DNA from: Candidatus Zixiibacteriota bacterium
GTDB taxonomy: Bacteria; Zixibacteria; MSB-5A5; GN15; FEB-12
Length of the DNA stretch: 35,227 nucleotides
Assembly (NCBI GenBank): GCA_022562075.1
Contig: JADFPZ010000005.1
Span: 1-35,227, forward strand
Reading direction: 5' to 3'
The notes under the pieces are model-generated. The model was not told the origin of the DNA, made no database searches, and worked only from the letters and a program-made list of their open reading frames with translations. This document shows, one piece after another, positions 8,753 through 15,782 of this stretch. Each line of letters begins with the position of its first letter. Positions within the stretch are counted from its first letter, which is position 1. Made by a program: the position numbers and the translations under genes.

Positions 8753-9238
8753 TTAACCTTCCTCGCCGTCGCCGTTGACCGCTGCCATTTTGGCCAGTTC
8801 GTCTATAGTTTTCTGAGCAAAGGCATGAATTTCCTCAATCTGCTTTTCATCGCTTGAAGTCATTAGTGAAACATCGCCGACCTTGGTCGTAAAACGCTCC
8901 ATGTTAACTCCAGCCCGAGCCAGCTCACCATGTCTGGTGCAGAAGCCGCAGAGATACATTTCTTCGCCGGCTTTCAATTTTTCCACGGCTTCCTTCATAG
9001 TTTTATGGGAGGCCTGATATTTCTCCTCGTAGCCCTCGGCCACAGTACCTACGGTCATCATGCCGTTTTTGGTCAGGTAATGATCCCAGGTCATGTTTTC
9101 CATCAGACCTTCCTGCGCCGTCATTCCTTTGCACATCGAACAATTCTCCAGGTCAAACCAGGGCTTGTCTCCGGCAACTACAAATGCAGCAACTGCTACA
9201 ACCATCGCCAAGAGCAACCCAATTCTAATTGCTTTCAT
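8753..9238 (-). CDS. Small secreted protein with two CxxC motifs, function unknown
   Basis: The start at ATG 9238 is fixed by AAGGAG (9250-9245) with a 6-base spacer and by the signal peptide that follows (MKAIRIGLLLAMVVAVAAFV, cleavage near VAG). The frame is open 38 codons further upstream, but that stretch looks non-coding. The 161-residue product has CSMC at about residue 34 and CGFC at about 103, each in a short conserved-looking block (DLENCSMCKGM; MYLCGFCTRHGEL), plus many Met and His residues. This suggests metal binding or a thiol redox role in the periplasm. I do not recognise the family. It is a single-gene unit with its own terminator. Confidence 0.8.
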   Translation of the reverse strand: MKAIRIGLLLAMVVAVAAFVVAGDKPWFDLENCSMCKGMTAQEGLMENMTWDHYLTKNGMMTVGTVAEGYEEKYQASHKTMKEAVEKLKAGEEMYLCGFCTRHGELARAGVNMERFTTKVGDVSLMTSSDEKQIEEIHAFAQKTIDELAKMAAVNGDGEEG

Positions 9239-9306
9239 TTTCCTCTCCTTGTCATTGTTATTCTCAGAGATTAGTGAGTTGTTAAAAATCCATTTATTTT
9301 TTTTCT

Positions 9307-9334
9307 TAAATACTCGTAAATTTAGCTGAATCAA
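9307..9334 (-). promoter_or_regulatory. Candidate promoter for the CxxC protein gene
   Basis: On the minus strand TTGATT (9334-9329) is followed after 16 bases by TATTTA (9312-9307), about 70 bases upstream of the ATG at 9238. Both hexamers are imperfect. Confidence 0.35.
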
Positions 9335-9366
9335 GCTGCTATGCGCAAGCAATTAATGCCTGGCAG

Positions 9367-9398
9367 AAAAAAAAGCCCGAATATTGTGATATCAGGGC
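9367..9398 (-). terminator. Rho-independent terminator of rpsD
   Basis: Read on the minus strand, GCCCTGATAT and ATATTCGGGC form a 10-bp stem with one mismatch and one wobble pair, followed by eight T (9374-9367). It begins about 25 bases after the rpsD stop. Confidence 0.85.
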
Positions 9399-9423
9399 CT
9401 TCGTAAACTATGTCAGAAAGCTG

Positions 9424-10056
9424 TTATAAGCGTCCGTAGAATTCAATAAAGAAGCGTTTTTCAAACGGAAACGGGACATTATCCACACCGGGCTCTTCGT
9501 TTAAGAGACCAACCGGATTACCGCCTTCGATAACTTTGCCCAGATAATCCGGCATATCGAGACGAGGGTTGCTTCTGGCCTGCAGAAAACTGCCGGAACT
9601 ATAGCCTTTTTTAGTCAGACTGACGCGGTCCCCTTTTTTCAAAATATAAGAGGGAATATTAACTCTTTTTCCATTTACCAGAACGTGTTTGTGAGAAACC
9701 AGTTGTCTGGCCGAGGGCATGCTGGGGGCGAAACCAAGCCTGAAAACATTGTTGTCGAGTCTGCGCTCAAGCAGACCGCAGAGCGTATCTACCCATTCGC
9801 GCTCACGGTTTTTCTTTGATACCTTGATCCATTTACGCAGCTGGCCTTCGCGAATTCCGTAGTGAAACATCAGTTTTTGCTTTTCACGCAGGCGGATGCC
9901 ATAATCTGAAACTTTGCGGCGCATTCTCTGGCCGTGCTGACCGGGACCGTAGTTGCGTTTCTCCAGCGCACCGGGTTTGCCCAATCCGGGCAATTCTACA
10001 TTCAGCCGGCGCTGAATCTTAAACTTGGAACGGTTTCCCATTGTTGTCTTGGACAT
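9424..10056 (-). CDS. rpsD: 30S ribosomal protein S4
   Basis: The 210-residue protein matches S4 throughout: RRLNVELPGLGKPGALEKRN, YGPGQHGQ, RLREKQKLMFHYGIREGQLR, then the S4 RNA-binding domain RRLDNNVFRLGFAPSMPSAR with QLVSHKHVLVNGKRVNIPSY. S4 binds 16S rRNA early in assembly of the small subunit. The four N-terminal zinc-ligand cysteines found in some S4 proteins are absent, so this is the C-minus form, and the N-terminus (MSKTTMGNRSKFKIQRR) is short. It stands alone here, with its own promoter and terminator, rather than in the usual S13-S11-S4-rpoA cluster. It may be the only copy or a paralogue. TAAGGAG sits 5-6 bases before the ATG. Confidence 0.96.
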   Translation of the reverse strand: MSKTTMGNRSKFKIQRRLNVELPGLGKPGALEKRNYGPGQHGQRMRRKVSDYGIRLREKQKLMFHYGIREGQLRKWIKVSKKNREREWVDTLCGLLERRLDNNVFRLGFAPSMPSARQLVSHKHVLVNGKRVNIPSYILKKGDRVSLTKKGYSSGSFLQARSNPRLDMPDYLGKVIEGGNPVGLLNEEPGVDNVPFPFEKRFFIEFYGRL

Positions 10057-10104
10057 ATTTCTCCTTAAAATCCGATTCTATAACTCAAAAACTACAGGCC
10101 GGCC

Positions 10105-10133
10105 ATTATAAGCAATTTCGCCAAAAATTGCAA
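10105..10133 (-). promoter_or_regulatory. sigma-70-type promoter of rpsD
   Basis: On the minus strand TTGCAA (10133-10128), a 17-base spacer and a perfect TATAAT (10110-10105) lie about 50 bases upstream of the rpsD start. This agrees with expression of rpsD as a single-gene unit. Confidence 0.8.
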
Positions 10134-10302
10134 GGGCTAAGCTATAGGGGTAGTCCATATTAAGCAAATTGTGCGACTAACACATTTGGCTCAAATCTTA
10201 GCCGAATTGTCAACTTTCGCTTGCTCTGGGGGCGTTCTTAGTTTATCCATTTTGGGTAAAAAAGAAGAATTATCAAGAAATATTATAGAATTGGAGCAAA
10301 AT

Positions 10303-11007
10303 ATGAGATTCCTCTCAAATTTAGTCATAACAACGGCTTTTACGTTCGTATTAGTTGCCTGCTCGTCAGATAAAAATGACAGCTCAAAGAAAGATTCCGG
10401 CGCAAATCAGACTCAGCAGACTGCCAAATCCGACCCCTACAATAGCCAGCAAAAAAGCAGTGGCAGTACCGAAATAACTATTACCGATTATCAGATGTCA
10501 GGGATTGAATTCACGCTTGATGGCAAGCCTATGTCTATAGCCGGTATCACCTTTACTCCGGCTTCGCAGTGGCAGGATTTTGGTCCATCCGGAATGCGCG
10601 CCGCCAGCTATGCCTATGGTCCGCTGGAGCCGGATACAAATGCATCTACTCTGGCAGTTTTTCATTTTGGGAAAGGACAGGGCGGCACAATCGAAGCCAA
10701 TATGGATCGCTGGATAAAACAATTCTCGTTGCCCGATGGACGCGACCCCGCGACTGCCACGATCACATATGAGCGCACAGTAGCCGGGTACCCGGCCCAC
10801 GTTATGACTCTCTTTGGAATTTATAACGAATCTGTGCGGCCGATGTCGCAGGAAAAAATAGCCAGAGAAGAATATCGATTGGTGGCGATTATTGTCGAAG
10901 CTCCCGGCGGCAATGTCTTTTTCAAACTGACCGGCCCGGACTAAACGGCCAAGATTATGATTGAAGCATTTATCGCTATGATAAATCAGGCTGAGAAGGC
11001 GGGGTAA
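10303..11007 (+). pseudogene. Lipoprotein of unknown function interrupted by an in-frame TAA near its 3' end
   Basis: The start is ATG 10303, with GGAG 6 bases upstream and the lipobox LVAC (Cys20) that follows. The uninterrupted part ends at TAA 10942-10944 after 213 residues. Reading on in the same frame gives 20 more codons, [20 protein letters not shown], to a second TAA at 11005-11007. That tail continues VFFKLTGPD in the way expected for a C-terminal amphipathic helix, so the first stop looks like a recent nonsense change of, for example, CAA, AAA or GAA. The mature protein has a Ser/Lys/Gln-rich linker, then a globular domain (ITFTPASQWQDFGPSGMRAA). It should be anchored in the inner or outer membrane. 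The truncated form may still fold, so calling it a pseudogene is cautious. Confidence 0.65.
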
Positions 11008-11049
11008 AGAATACGGGGCAGATTCTTCGACATGCTCAGGACTACGTTT

Positions 11050-11060
11050 GGATATCTGCC
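11050..11060 (+). repeat. Left copy of a short direct repeat flanking the DUF3224 gene
   Basis: GGATATCTGCC here recurs at 11770-11780, and both copies are followed after two bases by CCAC. The preceding sequence (GATTCTTCGACATGCTCAGG, ending near 11040) also has the look of dispersed intergenic repeats. Confidence 0.5.
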
Positions 11061-11146
11061 ACCCACGAAAGCACTACCGCATTCCTCGAAGTATATTTAG
11101 CGGTCGCCCATTAAGAGACAGTAACGAATTAAAACATGGAGTAAAC

Positions 11147-11677
11147 ATGAAGAACTTTTTTCGTGCCGGAGCTGGCATCATTGCAGTCATCTATCTAATC
11201 CTCGGCTTAAGCATACCCGCGTCTGCACAGAATCGTGCGGATGTTCCAAGTACAACTCCAACGGAGGCAAAAATGACAACTAGTGCTAGCGGAACGTTTG
11301 AAATAAAGCTAACCCCTCAGGCAACTGACAACGCATCCGAGAATCCGAACCTTGGCAGAATGACAATTGACAAGCAGTTTCACGGTGATCTCGAGGCTAC
11401 CAGCACAGGGCAGATGCTGACTGCCACAACTGCAGTAAAAGGCTCGGCAGGCTATGTGGCTATTGAACTCGTGACTGGAAAGCTAGATGGTCGCAGCGGA
11501 ACTTTCGTGCTGCAGCATAGTGGTACCATGTCTGGCGGTTCACAAGAACTAACTGTCACTGTAGTGCCCGACTCTGGCACTGATCAGCTCAAAGGTCTTG
11601 AGGGGGAGATGACCATCAATATTAAAGAGGGAAAGCATTTCTACGAATTCGAATACACGCTCACGCCAACCCCGTGA
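11147..11677 (+). CDS. Secreted DUF3224 domain protein
   Basis: The start is ATG 11147, with GGAG 5 bases upstream and a signal peptide that follows ([20 protein letters not shown], cleavage after SAQ). The 176-residue product contains a full DUF3224 domain from about residue 42: [60 protein letters not shown], then a Val/Thr-rich strand and [11 protein letters not shown]3224 proteins are usually cytoplasmic, about 130 residues long and uncharacterised; an allene-oxide-cyclase-like barrel is plausible. The exported form here is less usual. The gene lies between short direct repeats and next to a REP-like hairpin, which suggests it was acquired. Confidence 0.85.
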   Translation: MKNFFRAGAGIIAVIYLILGLSIPASAQNRADVPSTTPTEAKMTTSASGTFEIKLTPQATDNASENPNLGRMTIDKQFHGDLEATSTGQMLTATTAVKGSAGYVAIELVTGKLDGRSGTFVLQHSGTMSGGSQELTVTVVPDSGTDQLKGLEGEMTINIKEGKHFYEFEYTLTPTP

Positions 11678-11739
11678 GACTTGAAGGCGAGCCAGCGGCC
11701 GGGACTTTGTCCGCTCATGATGACGGTTTAGAAGATGGA

Positions 11740-11757
11740 TTCCAGCCTCCGCTGGAA
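11740..11757. repeat. REP-like palindrome in a dispersed intergenic element
   Basis: TTCCAGC (11740-11746) and GCTGGAA (11751-11757) form a perfect 7-bp stem around CTCC within GATGGATTCCAGCCTCCGC. Translated on the minus strand, the stretch gives FPAEAGIH, the familiar false peptide produced by such intergenic repeats in many genomes. Confidence 0.6.
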
Positions 11758-11769
11758 AGGCAGGGTTGA

Positions 11770-11780
11770 GGATATCTGCC
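11770..11780 (+). repeat. Right copy of the short direct repeat flanking the DUF3224 gene
   Basis: This is the second GGATATCTGCC, 720 bases from the copy at 11050-11060, in the same orientation. The match is exact over 11 bases and then partly continues. Confidence 0.5.
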
Positions 11781-11819
11781 GGCCACACAAATAGCAGAAT
11801 CGGGCTATTCAGATTCCTC

Positions 11820-11848
11820 TTGTAACTGATTATCAGGGTTGTTATTAT
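11820..11848 (+). promoter_or_regulatory. Candidate sigma-70 promoter of the ECF sigma factor operon
   Basis: TTGTAA (11820-11825), a 17-base spacer and TATTAT (11843-11848) lie about 60 bases before the TTG start of the sigma factor. The predicted transcript begins near 11855, just before the hairpin TTGGCT/AGCCAA (11857-11873). Confidence 0.5.
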
Positions 11849-11856
11849 AGCACAAC

Positions 11857-11873
11857 TTGGCTTTTGCAGCCAA
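11857..11873 (+). promoter_or_regulatory. Hairpin in the 5' leader of the ECF sigma factor gene
   Basis: TTGGCT (11857-11862) and AGCCAA (11868-11873) are perfect arms around TTTGC. The hairpin lies near the predicted 5' end of the transcript and could stabilise it or act as an operator. Confidence 0.4.
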
Positions 11874-11908
11874 AATATTGACTCATAATAGCCAGTAGAA
11901 AGTGCCAT

Positions 11909-12490
11909 TTGCAAGTATCTGATAGCCAACTAATTGCCGAAGCCATCCAGGGCAGCCAAAAAGCTTACGCCGTGCTGGAAGGCAGGTACAAGACAGCAAT
12001 TTTTCATATTGTTCTAAAAATCGTCAGAGACCAGGAAACCGCTCATGATTTGGTCCAGGAGACGTTTATGAAAGCATTTTCAGCATTGGCATCTTACCGC
12101 TCTGAATACCGTTTTTCCACCTGGCTCTATAAGATTGCGGCCAACAGCTCCATAGATTTCCTGCGTAAAAAGAGAATAAAGGCGCTATCACTGGATAAAG
12201 AGATAGATACCGGCAATGGCAAGGTAGAAATAGAGATTCCGGACTATACTTACCACCCCGAAAGGGATTTAGTCCGAAAACAGCAGCGATTCACTATCAA
12301 TGAAGCAATTGACTCCCTGCCAGATAAATATCGGGAAGTTATAGTCCATCGCCATCAGGAAGATAAATCATACGAGGAAATAGCCGATTTACTTTGTATA
12401 CCGGTAGGTACGGTCAAGGCTCGAATTTTTAGAGCCAGGGAGTTGCTGAAAAAGAAACTCAGAGGGATAAGAGAGCATAGCTCTGATTAA
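11909..12490 (+). CDS. ECF-type RNA polymerase sigma factor
   Basis: The 193-residue protein has only sigma regions 2 and 4, as in extracytoplasmic-function sigma factors. Region 2 is seen in ETAHDLVQETFMKAFSAL and YRFSTWLYKIAANSSIDFLR; region 4 in IDSLPDKYREVIVHRHQEDK and the helix-turn-helix YEEIADLLCIPVGTVKARI. The start is a TTG with a weak Shine-Dalgarno; the next in-frame ATG (about residue 54) would delete part of region 2. No cupredoxin or zinc-finger anti-sigma gene follows directly. Instead a DUF4097 protein gene starts 10 bases after the stop. The context suggests it directs transcription of envelope functions, probably including the genes just downstream. Confidence 0.93.
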   Translation: MQVSDSQLIAEAIQGSQKAYAVLEGRYKTAIFHIVLKIVRDQETAHDLVQETFMKAFSALASYRSEYRFSTWLYKIAANSSIDFLRKKRIKALSLDKEIDTGNGKVEIEIPDYTYHPERDLVRKQQRFTINEAIDSLPDKYREVIVHRHQEDKSYEEIADLLCIPVGTVKARIFRARELLKKKLRGIREHSSD

Positions 12491-12500
12491 AACGAGAAAA

Positions 12501-13412
12501 ATGAAAAATTTTAGAATGATAATACTTGGTATCTTTTTGATATGTCTGGCGACAGCTCTGCCTGCTAAGTCCGAAGAATACAGTTTCAATTATCAAAAGC
12601 TGATCAACATTCAAAATCCGGTACTGTTGGATTTAGAAATGGTCAGGGGTGCAATTATGGTAACCGGCACAGATGACAACTTGATTGTAATCGATGCCGT
12701 CAAGATGGTGCGGGCTTCCAGTCGCAGCGAAGCTGAAGAAATAGCCGCCCATATAGAGATTAAAGTCAGAGAAGGTAACGACAAAATCAGAATACAGACG
12801 AATTATCTTAATTTGAGAAACCGATCTCCGTCATTTTGGAACAAAATAATAGGCGGCGGTGACAAAGTTATCAGCGAAGTTCTCTACAAGATATCACTGC
12901 CGTTTAACTGCGGCCTGCGAATCAAAGCGCTTGATGCGGATATTGAACTGACAAATGTGGAGAGCAATATATATATAGAAAAGTCTACCGGACTGACCAA
13001 AGCAGAATTTATCTTAGGAACAGTGGAGATTCATCAGCCGCTCGGTGAGATTGATTTACAATGGATAGAGGGAGATATTAAGATAAATTCCAAATCGAGC
13101 AAGATTTTCATCCGCCAGACCCGCGGCGCCATCGAACTATCGACTTACAATGGAAATGTAGATATTCAGACAGAATTCGAGAGCAGTAACGATTATATTG
13201 TTGAAACCTCGAGCGGTAACGTAATATTTAGTGTGCCGATTTCTGCAGCCGGCGAGCTTCATCTTGAAACCATAACGGGTGAATTCTCGTCTGAAATACC
13301 AGTAGAAGTTATTTCTTTGGCTCGAAACAGAATGATAGGAATATTTGGAGGCGGAGGTACAAAAGTGAAAATTATTTCTGCCAGCGGAAAGGTTGTTCTG
13401 GCGCAGTTTTAA
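12501..13412 (+). CDS. Exported DUF4097-family beta-helix protein
   Basis: The 303-residue protein starts MKNFRMIILGIFLICLATAL, a signal peptide ending near AKS. The rest is a regular series of short beta-strands, for example VRGAIMVTGTDDN, GTVEIHQPLGEIDL, GAIELSTYNGNVDI and SSGNVIF, typical of the DUF4097 (putative adhesin, toast-rack-like) fold. Such proteins often lie beside ECF sigma and anti-sigma genes in FCB genomes. Here the gene starts 10 bases after the sigma factor stop and is almost certainly co-transcribed. It is probably periplasmic. A role in sensing envelope state for the sigma factor is an inference from position only. Confidence 0.8.
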   Translation: MKNFRMIILGIFLICLATALPAKSEEYSFNYQKLINIQNPVLLDLEMVRGAIMVTGTDDNLIVIDAVKMVRASSRSEAEEIAAHIEIKVREGNDKIRIQTNYLNLRNRSPSFWNKIIGGGDKVISEVLYKISLPFNCGLRIKALDADIELTNVESNIYIEKSTGLTKAEFILGTVEIHQPLGEIDLQWIEGDIKINSKSSKIFIRQTRGAIELSTYNGNVDIQTEFESSNDYIVETSSGNVIFSVPISAAGELHLETITGEFSSEIPVEVISLARNRMIGIFGGGGTKVKIISASGKVVLAQF

Positions 13413-13450
13413 TTTAAGCCGGACAGCCTGCGACTAACATTGGATGTGAT

Positions 13451-14713
13451 ATGATCGCTTTTAACAAGCTCATAAACAGAGCATTTTTGCTCATCGTTTT
13501 TCTATTTGCGCTGGCGCCTGGCTCTATAGCGCAAACAGACCCGGCCGACCAGACCTATGCACCCTCTGATACTATCTTTAATGAAATTTTGCTGACCGAA
13601 GAAGGCGTTATCGCTATTGATACTGCCGGCTACGAGTGGTACTACGATTTTGAATACTCAAGTTTTGTGGCTGGATTCCAGCCGCTAAGCGATGATGCCG
13701 GTTTGGATTTTGTACTCGGCTCTGAATATGGAAATATTCCGATTGAAGAACGCGCCATTATCCGTAAACGTCTCAGGCCATTTGAATCAGGCTCTGTGAC
13801 TGTGCGTGAAGATGAGTATGTTGCTGGAAATATAATCGCTCGGGGAAGGGTAACAGTCAAAGGCTGGGTGAAAGGGAACATCATCTCGCTTCTGGACCGG
13901 GTCCTGATAACTGAAACTGGCTATGTTGAAGGGGATATTCAGGCGCCGCGAGTAATAGAAAAAGACGGCTCAGTTGTCCTTGGCGAGATTACTGAAACAA
14001 CTATGCCTCTGGATATAGAGGCATTTACCCCGGGATTCGGTCACAAATTCCTTTTAGTGATGTCAATCATAACTGCTGTCTTTCTGTTTTTCGGGTTTTT
14101 GATATTCACATTAATGCCCGGACAAGTTGCAACGATGCAGTCCTGTATCTTAAAACACAAAGGGCGCTCAGCCGGGCTCGGTTTTATATTAATTTTAACT
14201 ATGCCAGTGATTGCCACACTTCTAGGAATCACTATTGTTGGAGCTGTGCTTATTCCATTTTTGCCGCTGGTTTATCTGGCAGCAATTATCCTGGGACTCA
14301 TGACATTCGGAAAACTGCTATTTTCCAAAATTTACAAGCAGACTATTTATAACAAATCAGCCGGTCTGTTTATCGGAGTTATCGGTATTCTTATAGTCAT
14401 GATACCCTGGCTTGTAACCGGCGCCCTGTGGCCTTCGACAGACAATATCGCCGGAGTCTTAAGCGTCTTTGGATTGGTTCTTTCAATTCTGGGTTCAATT
14501 TATCCGGTTTTTTCAGGCGTTGGGGCTGCCTTTTTGACAAGATTTGGATTCAGAGAATATCCAGCAGGACTTAAAAAACCACAATTCAGACCAAAGCCGG
14601 CAGCTCATCAGCCGGCACCTCCGCCAATTCCTGAGACCCCGGTGCCGGAAAATATCGAAACTCCTAAAGATAGTTCTCGTATATCAGATCAAGACAAAAA
14701 CTCACAGTCCTAA
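13451..14713 (+). CDS. Bactofilin-domain membrane protein
   Basis: The 420-residue protein has a signal peptide (MIAFNKLINRAFLLIVFLFA, ending SIAQ) and an acidic N-terminal part. Residues about 115-170 carry a bactofilin-like right-handed beta-helix segment: GSVTVREDEYVAGNIIARGR, VTVKGWVKGNIISL, and GYVEGDIQAP. This is followed by at least five strongly hydrophobic segments (about 200-350) and a Pro-rich cytoplasmic or periplasmic tail (PAAHQPAPPPIPETPVPEN). Bactofilins usually polymerise on the cytoplasmic face; here the signal peptide puts the domain on the periplasmic side, which is uncommon. It is probably part of the same operon as the sigma factor (38-base gap upstream, 18-base gap downstream). 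Confidence 0.8.
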   Translation: MIAFNKLINRAFLLIVFLFALAPGSIAQTDPADQTYAPSDTIFNEILLTEEGVIAIDTAGYEWYYDFEYSSFVAGFQPLSDDAGLDFVLGSEYGNIPIEERAIIRKRLRPFESGSVTVREDEYVAGNIIARGRVTVKGWVKGNIISLLDRVLITETGYVEGDIQAPRVIEKDGSVVLGEITETTMPLDIEAFTPGFGHKFLLVMSIITAVFLFFGFLIFTLMPGQVATMQSCILKHKGRSAGLGFILILTMPVIATLLGITIVGAVLIPFLPLVYLAAIILGLMTFGKLLFSKIYKQTIYNKSAGLFIGVIGILIVMIPWLVTGALWPSTDNIAGVLSVFGLVLSILGSIYPVFSGVGAAFLTRFGFREYPAGLKKPQFRPKPAAHQPAPPPIPETPVPENIETPKDSSRISDQDKNSQS

Positions 14714-14731
14714 AGAGGGAGAGGTTCTGAT

Positions 14732-15592
14732 ATGCAAAGGCTTCTAATTTTCATAGCAATAGTTATTCTGGTCGTCTCATCTGTATTTGCCGGCCGGCTG
14801 GAAAGAGTCAGAGAAATTGTAACTGCCAAAGATGCTCAAATAATTGAAATAGAATGTGACCTGGCGGCAGGAGAGTTCACCATCAAATCAGGTGATATCG
14901 AAGAAATCGCAAGAATAGATATCGAATATGATAAGCGTGCAATTGAATATGAAATTGATTATCGCGAGCGCGGGAAAAAGGGCTATCTGTTTATAGATAT
15001 GGACCATCGAAAGAACAGATCTTTCAAAGACTTTGATGACCTTGAAAATAACTGGGACATTGTTCTGTCTGACAAGTTCGAAATATCAATTAATTTGGAC
15101 ATTGGCGCCTGCAAAGCAGATTTTGATTTTGGGGGCATTCGGCTGACAGATTTAGATATTGATGTTGGCGCGGCTTCTGGCGTTATAGACTTTTCTGAGC
15201 CTAACAAATCAAGACTCAGAGAAATCAACATAGATGCCGGTGCCTCATCACTAGAAATGCGTAATCTGGGCAACGCCAATTTTGAGTATTTTGAGTTTTC
15301 AGGTGGAGTAGGCTCATACGACTTTGATTTCAGGGGGAAATACAGCGGCGAATCTAAGATTAATATTGAAATCGGGCTTGGCACAGGTGATATCATTTTG
15401 CCCAGAGACGTGCCGGTAAGAGTTGAGACCGAAGGCTGCAACTGGCTCTCATCTATAGATTTCCATAATGATGATCTGGATGAAGTTGACGATGACATCT
15501 ATGAGACTGAAGATTTTGATGACGCAAAGACAAGAATTGTCCTGCGCCTTGAAGTAGGTCTTGGCTCAATTGACGTTTATTGGAAGAGGTAG
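14732..15592 (+). CDS. Exported toast-rack/LiaF-like protein
   Basis: The 286-residue protein begins with a short signal peptide (MQRLLIFIAIVILVVSSVFA) and is otherwise acidic and rich in beta-strands. The pattern of repeats, IEIECDLAAGEFTIKSGD, INLDIGACKADFDFGGI, LDIDVGAASGVIDFSE, INIDAGASSLEMRNLG and IEIGLGTGDIILP, fits the toast-rack/DUF2154 and LiaF C-terminal superfamily that includes DUF4097. It is preceded by a purine-rich Shine-Dalgarno (AGAGGGAGAGG) and lies 18 bases after the bactofilin gene. LiaF-type proteins in Firmicutes repress an envelope-stress two-component system; whether this one has a sensory role is unknown. Confidence 0.75.
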   Translation: MQRLLIFIAIVILVVSSVFAGRLERVREIVTAKDAQIIEIECDLAAGEFTIKSGDIEEIARIDIEYDKRAIEYEIDYRERGKKGYLFIDMDHRKNRSFKDFDDLENNWDIVLSDKFEISINLDIGACKADFDFGGIRLTDLDIDVGAASGVIDFSEPNKSRLREINIDAGASSLEMRNLGNANFEYFEFSGGVGSYDFDFRGKYSGESKINIEIGLGTGDIILPRDVPVRVETEGCNWLSSIDFHNDDLDEVDDDIYETEDFDDAKTRIVLRLEVGLGSIDVYWKR

Positions 15593-15656
15593 TCAGCCGA
15601 ATTCAAAATACAGCTTCCTGTTTAATAGTTTCCCCAAATATCCGGTGGTATTACCA

Positions 15657-15672
15657 AAATCTTTTAAGATTT
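15657..15672. repeat. Short inverted repeat upstream of the HtrA gene
   Basis: AAATCTT and AAGATTT flank TT in the 190-base gap (15593-15782) that precedes the protease gene. The rest of that gap is A+T-rich. It contains GGAAC at 15760-15764, like the -35 element of some ECF promoters, but I cannot fit a convincing -10. Confidence 0.3.
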
Positions 15673-15782
15673 AGGTGCATACATACAATACTCTTGCCGA
15701 TTCATTAAAAAAGACATTATATCAGTAGCAGACATAAACTTAAATCTGTTTTAGTTGTAGGAACTAATAGATACTGGTTGGT

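Noticed and set aside
9239-9352. Upstream extension of the CxxC protein
   Set aside because: The extra 38 codons are Asn/Lys-rich and precede a perfect Shine-Dalgarno and signal peptide; this is leader sequence.
11549-11929. Minus-strand open frame of 126 codons across the 3' end of the DUF3224 gene
   Set aside because: It is made of antisense to a real gene plus a repeat element (FPAEAGIH peptide); there is no start signal or family resemblance.
14983-15498. Minus-strand frame of 171 codons opposite the toast-rack protein
   Set aside because: Ser/Leu-rich antisense of an acidic Asp-rich protein, a common artefact of that composition.
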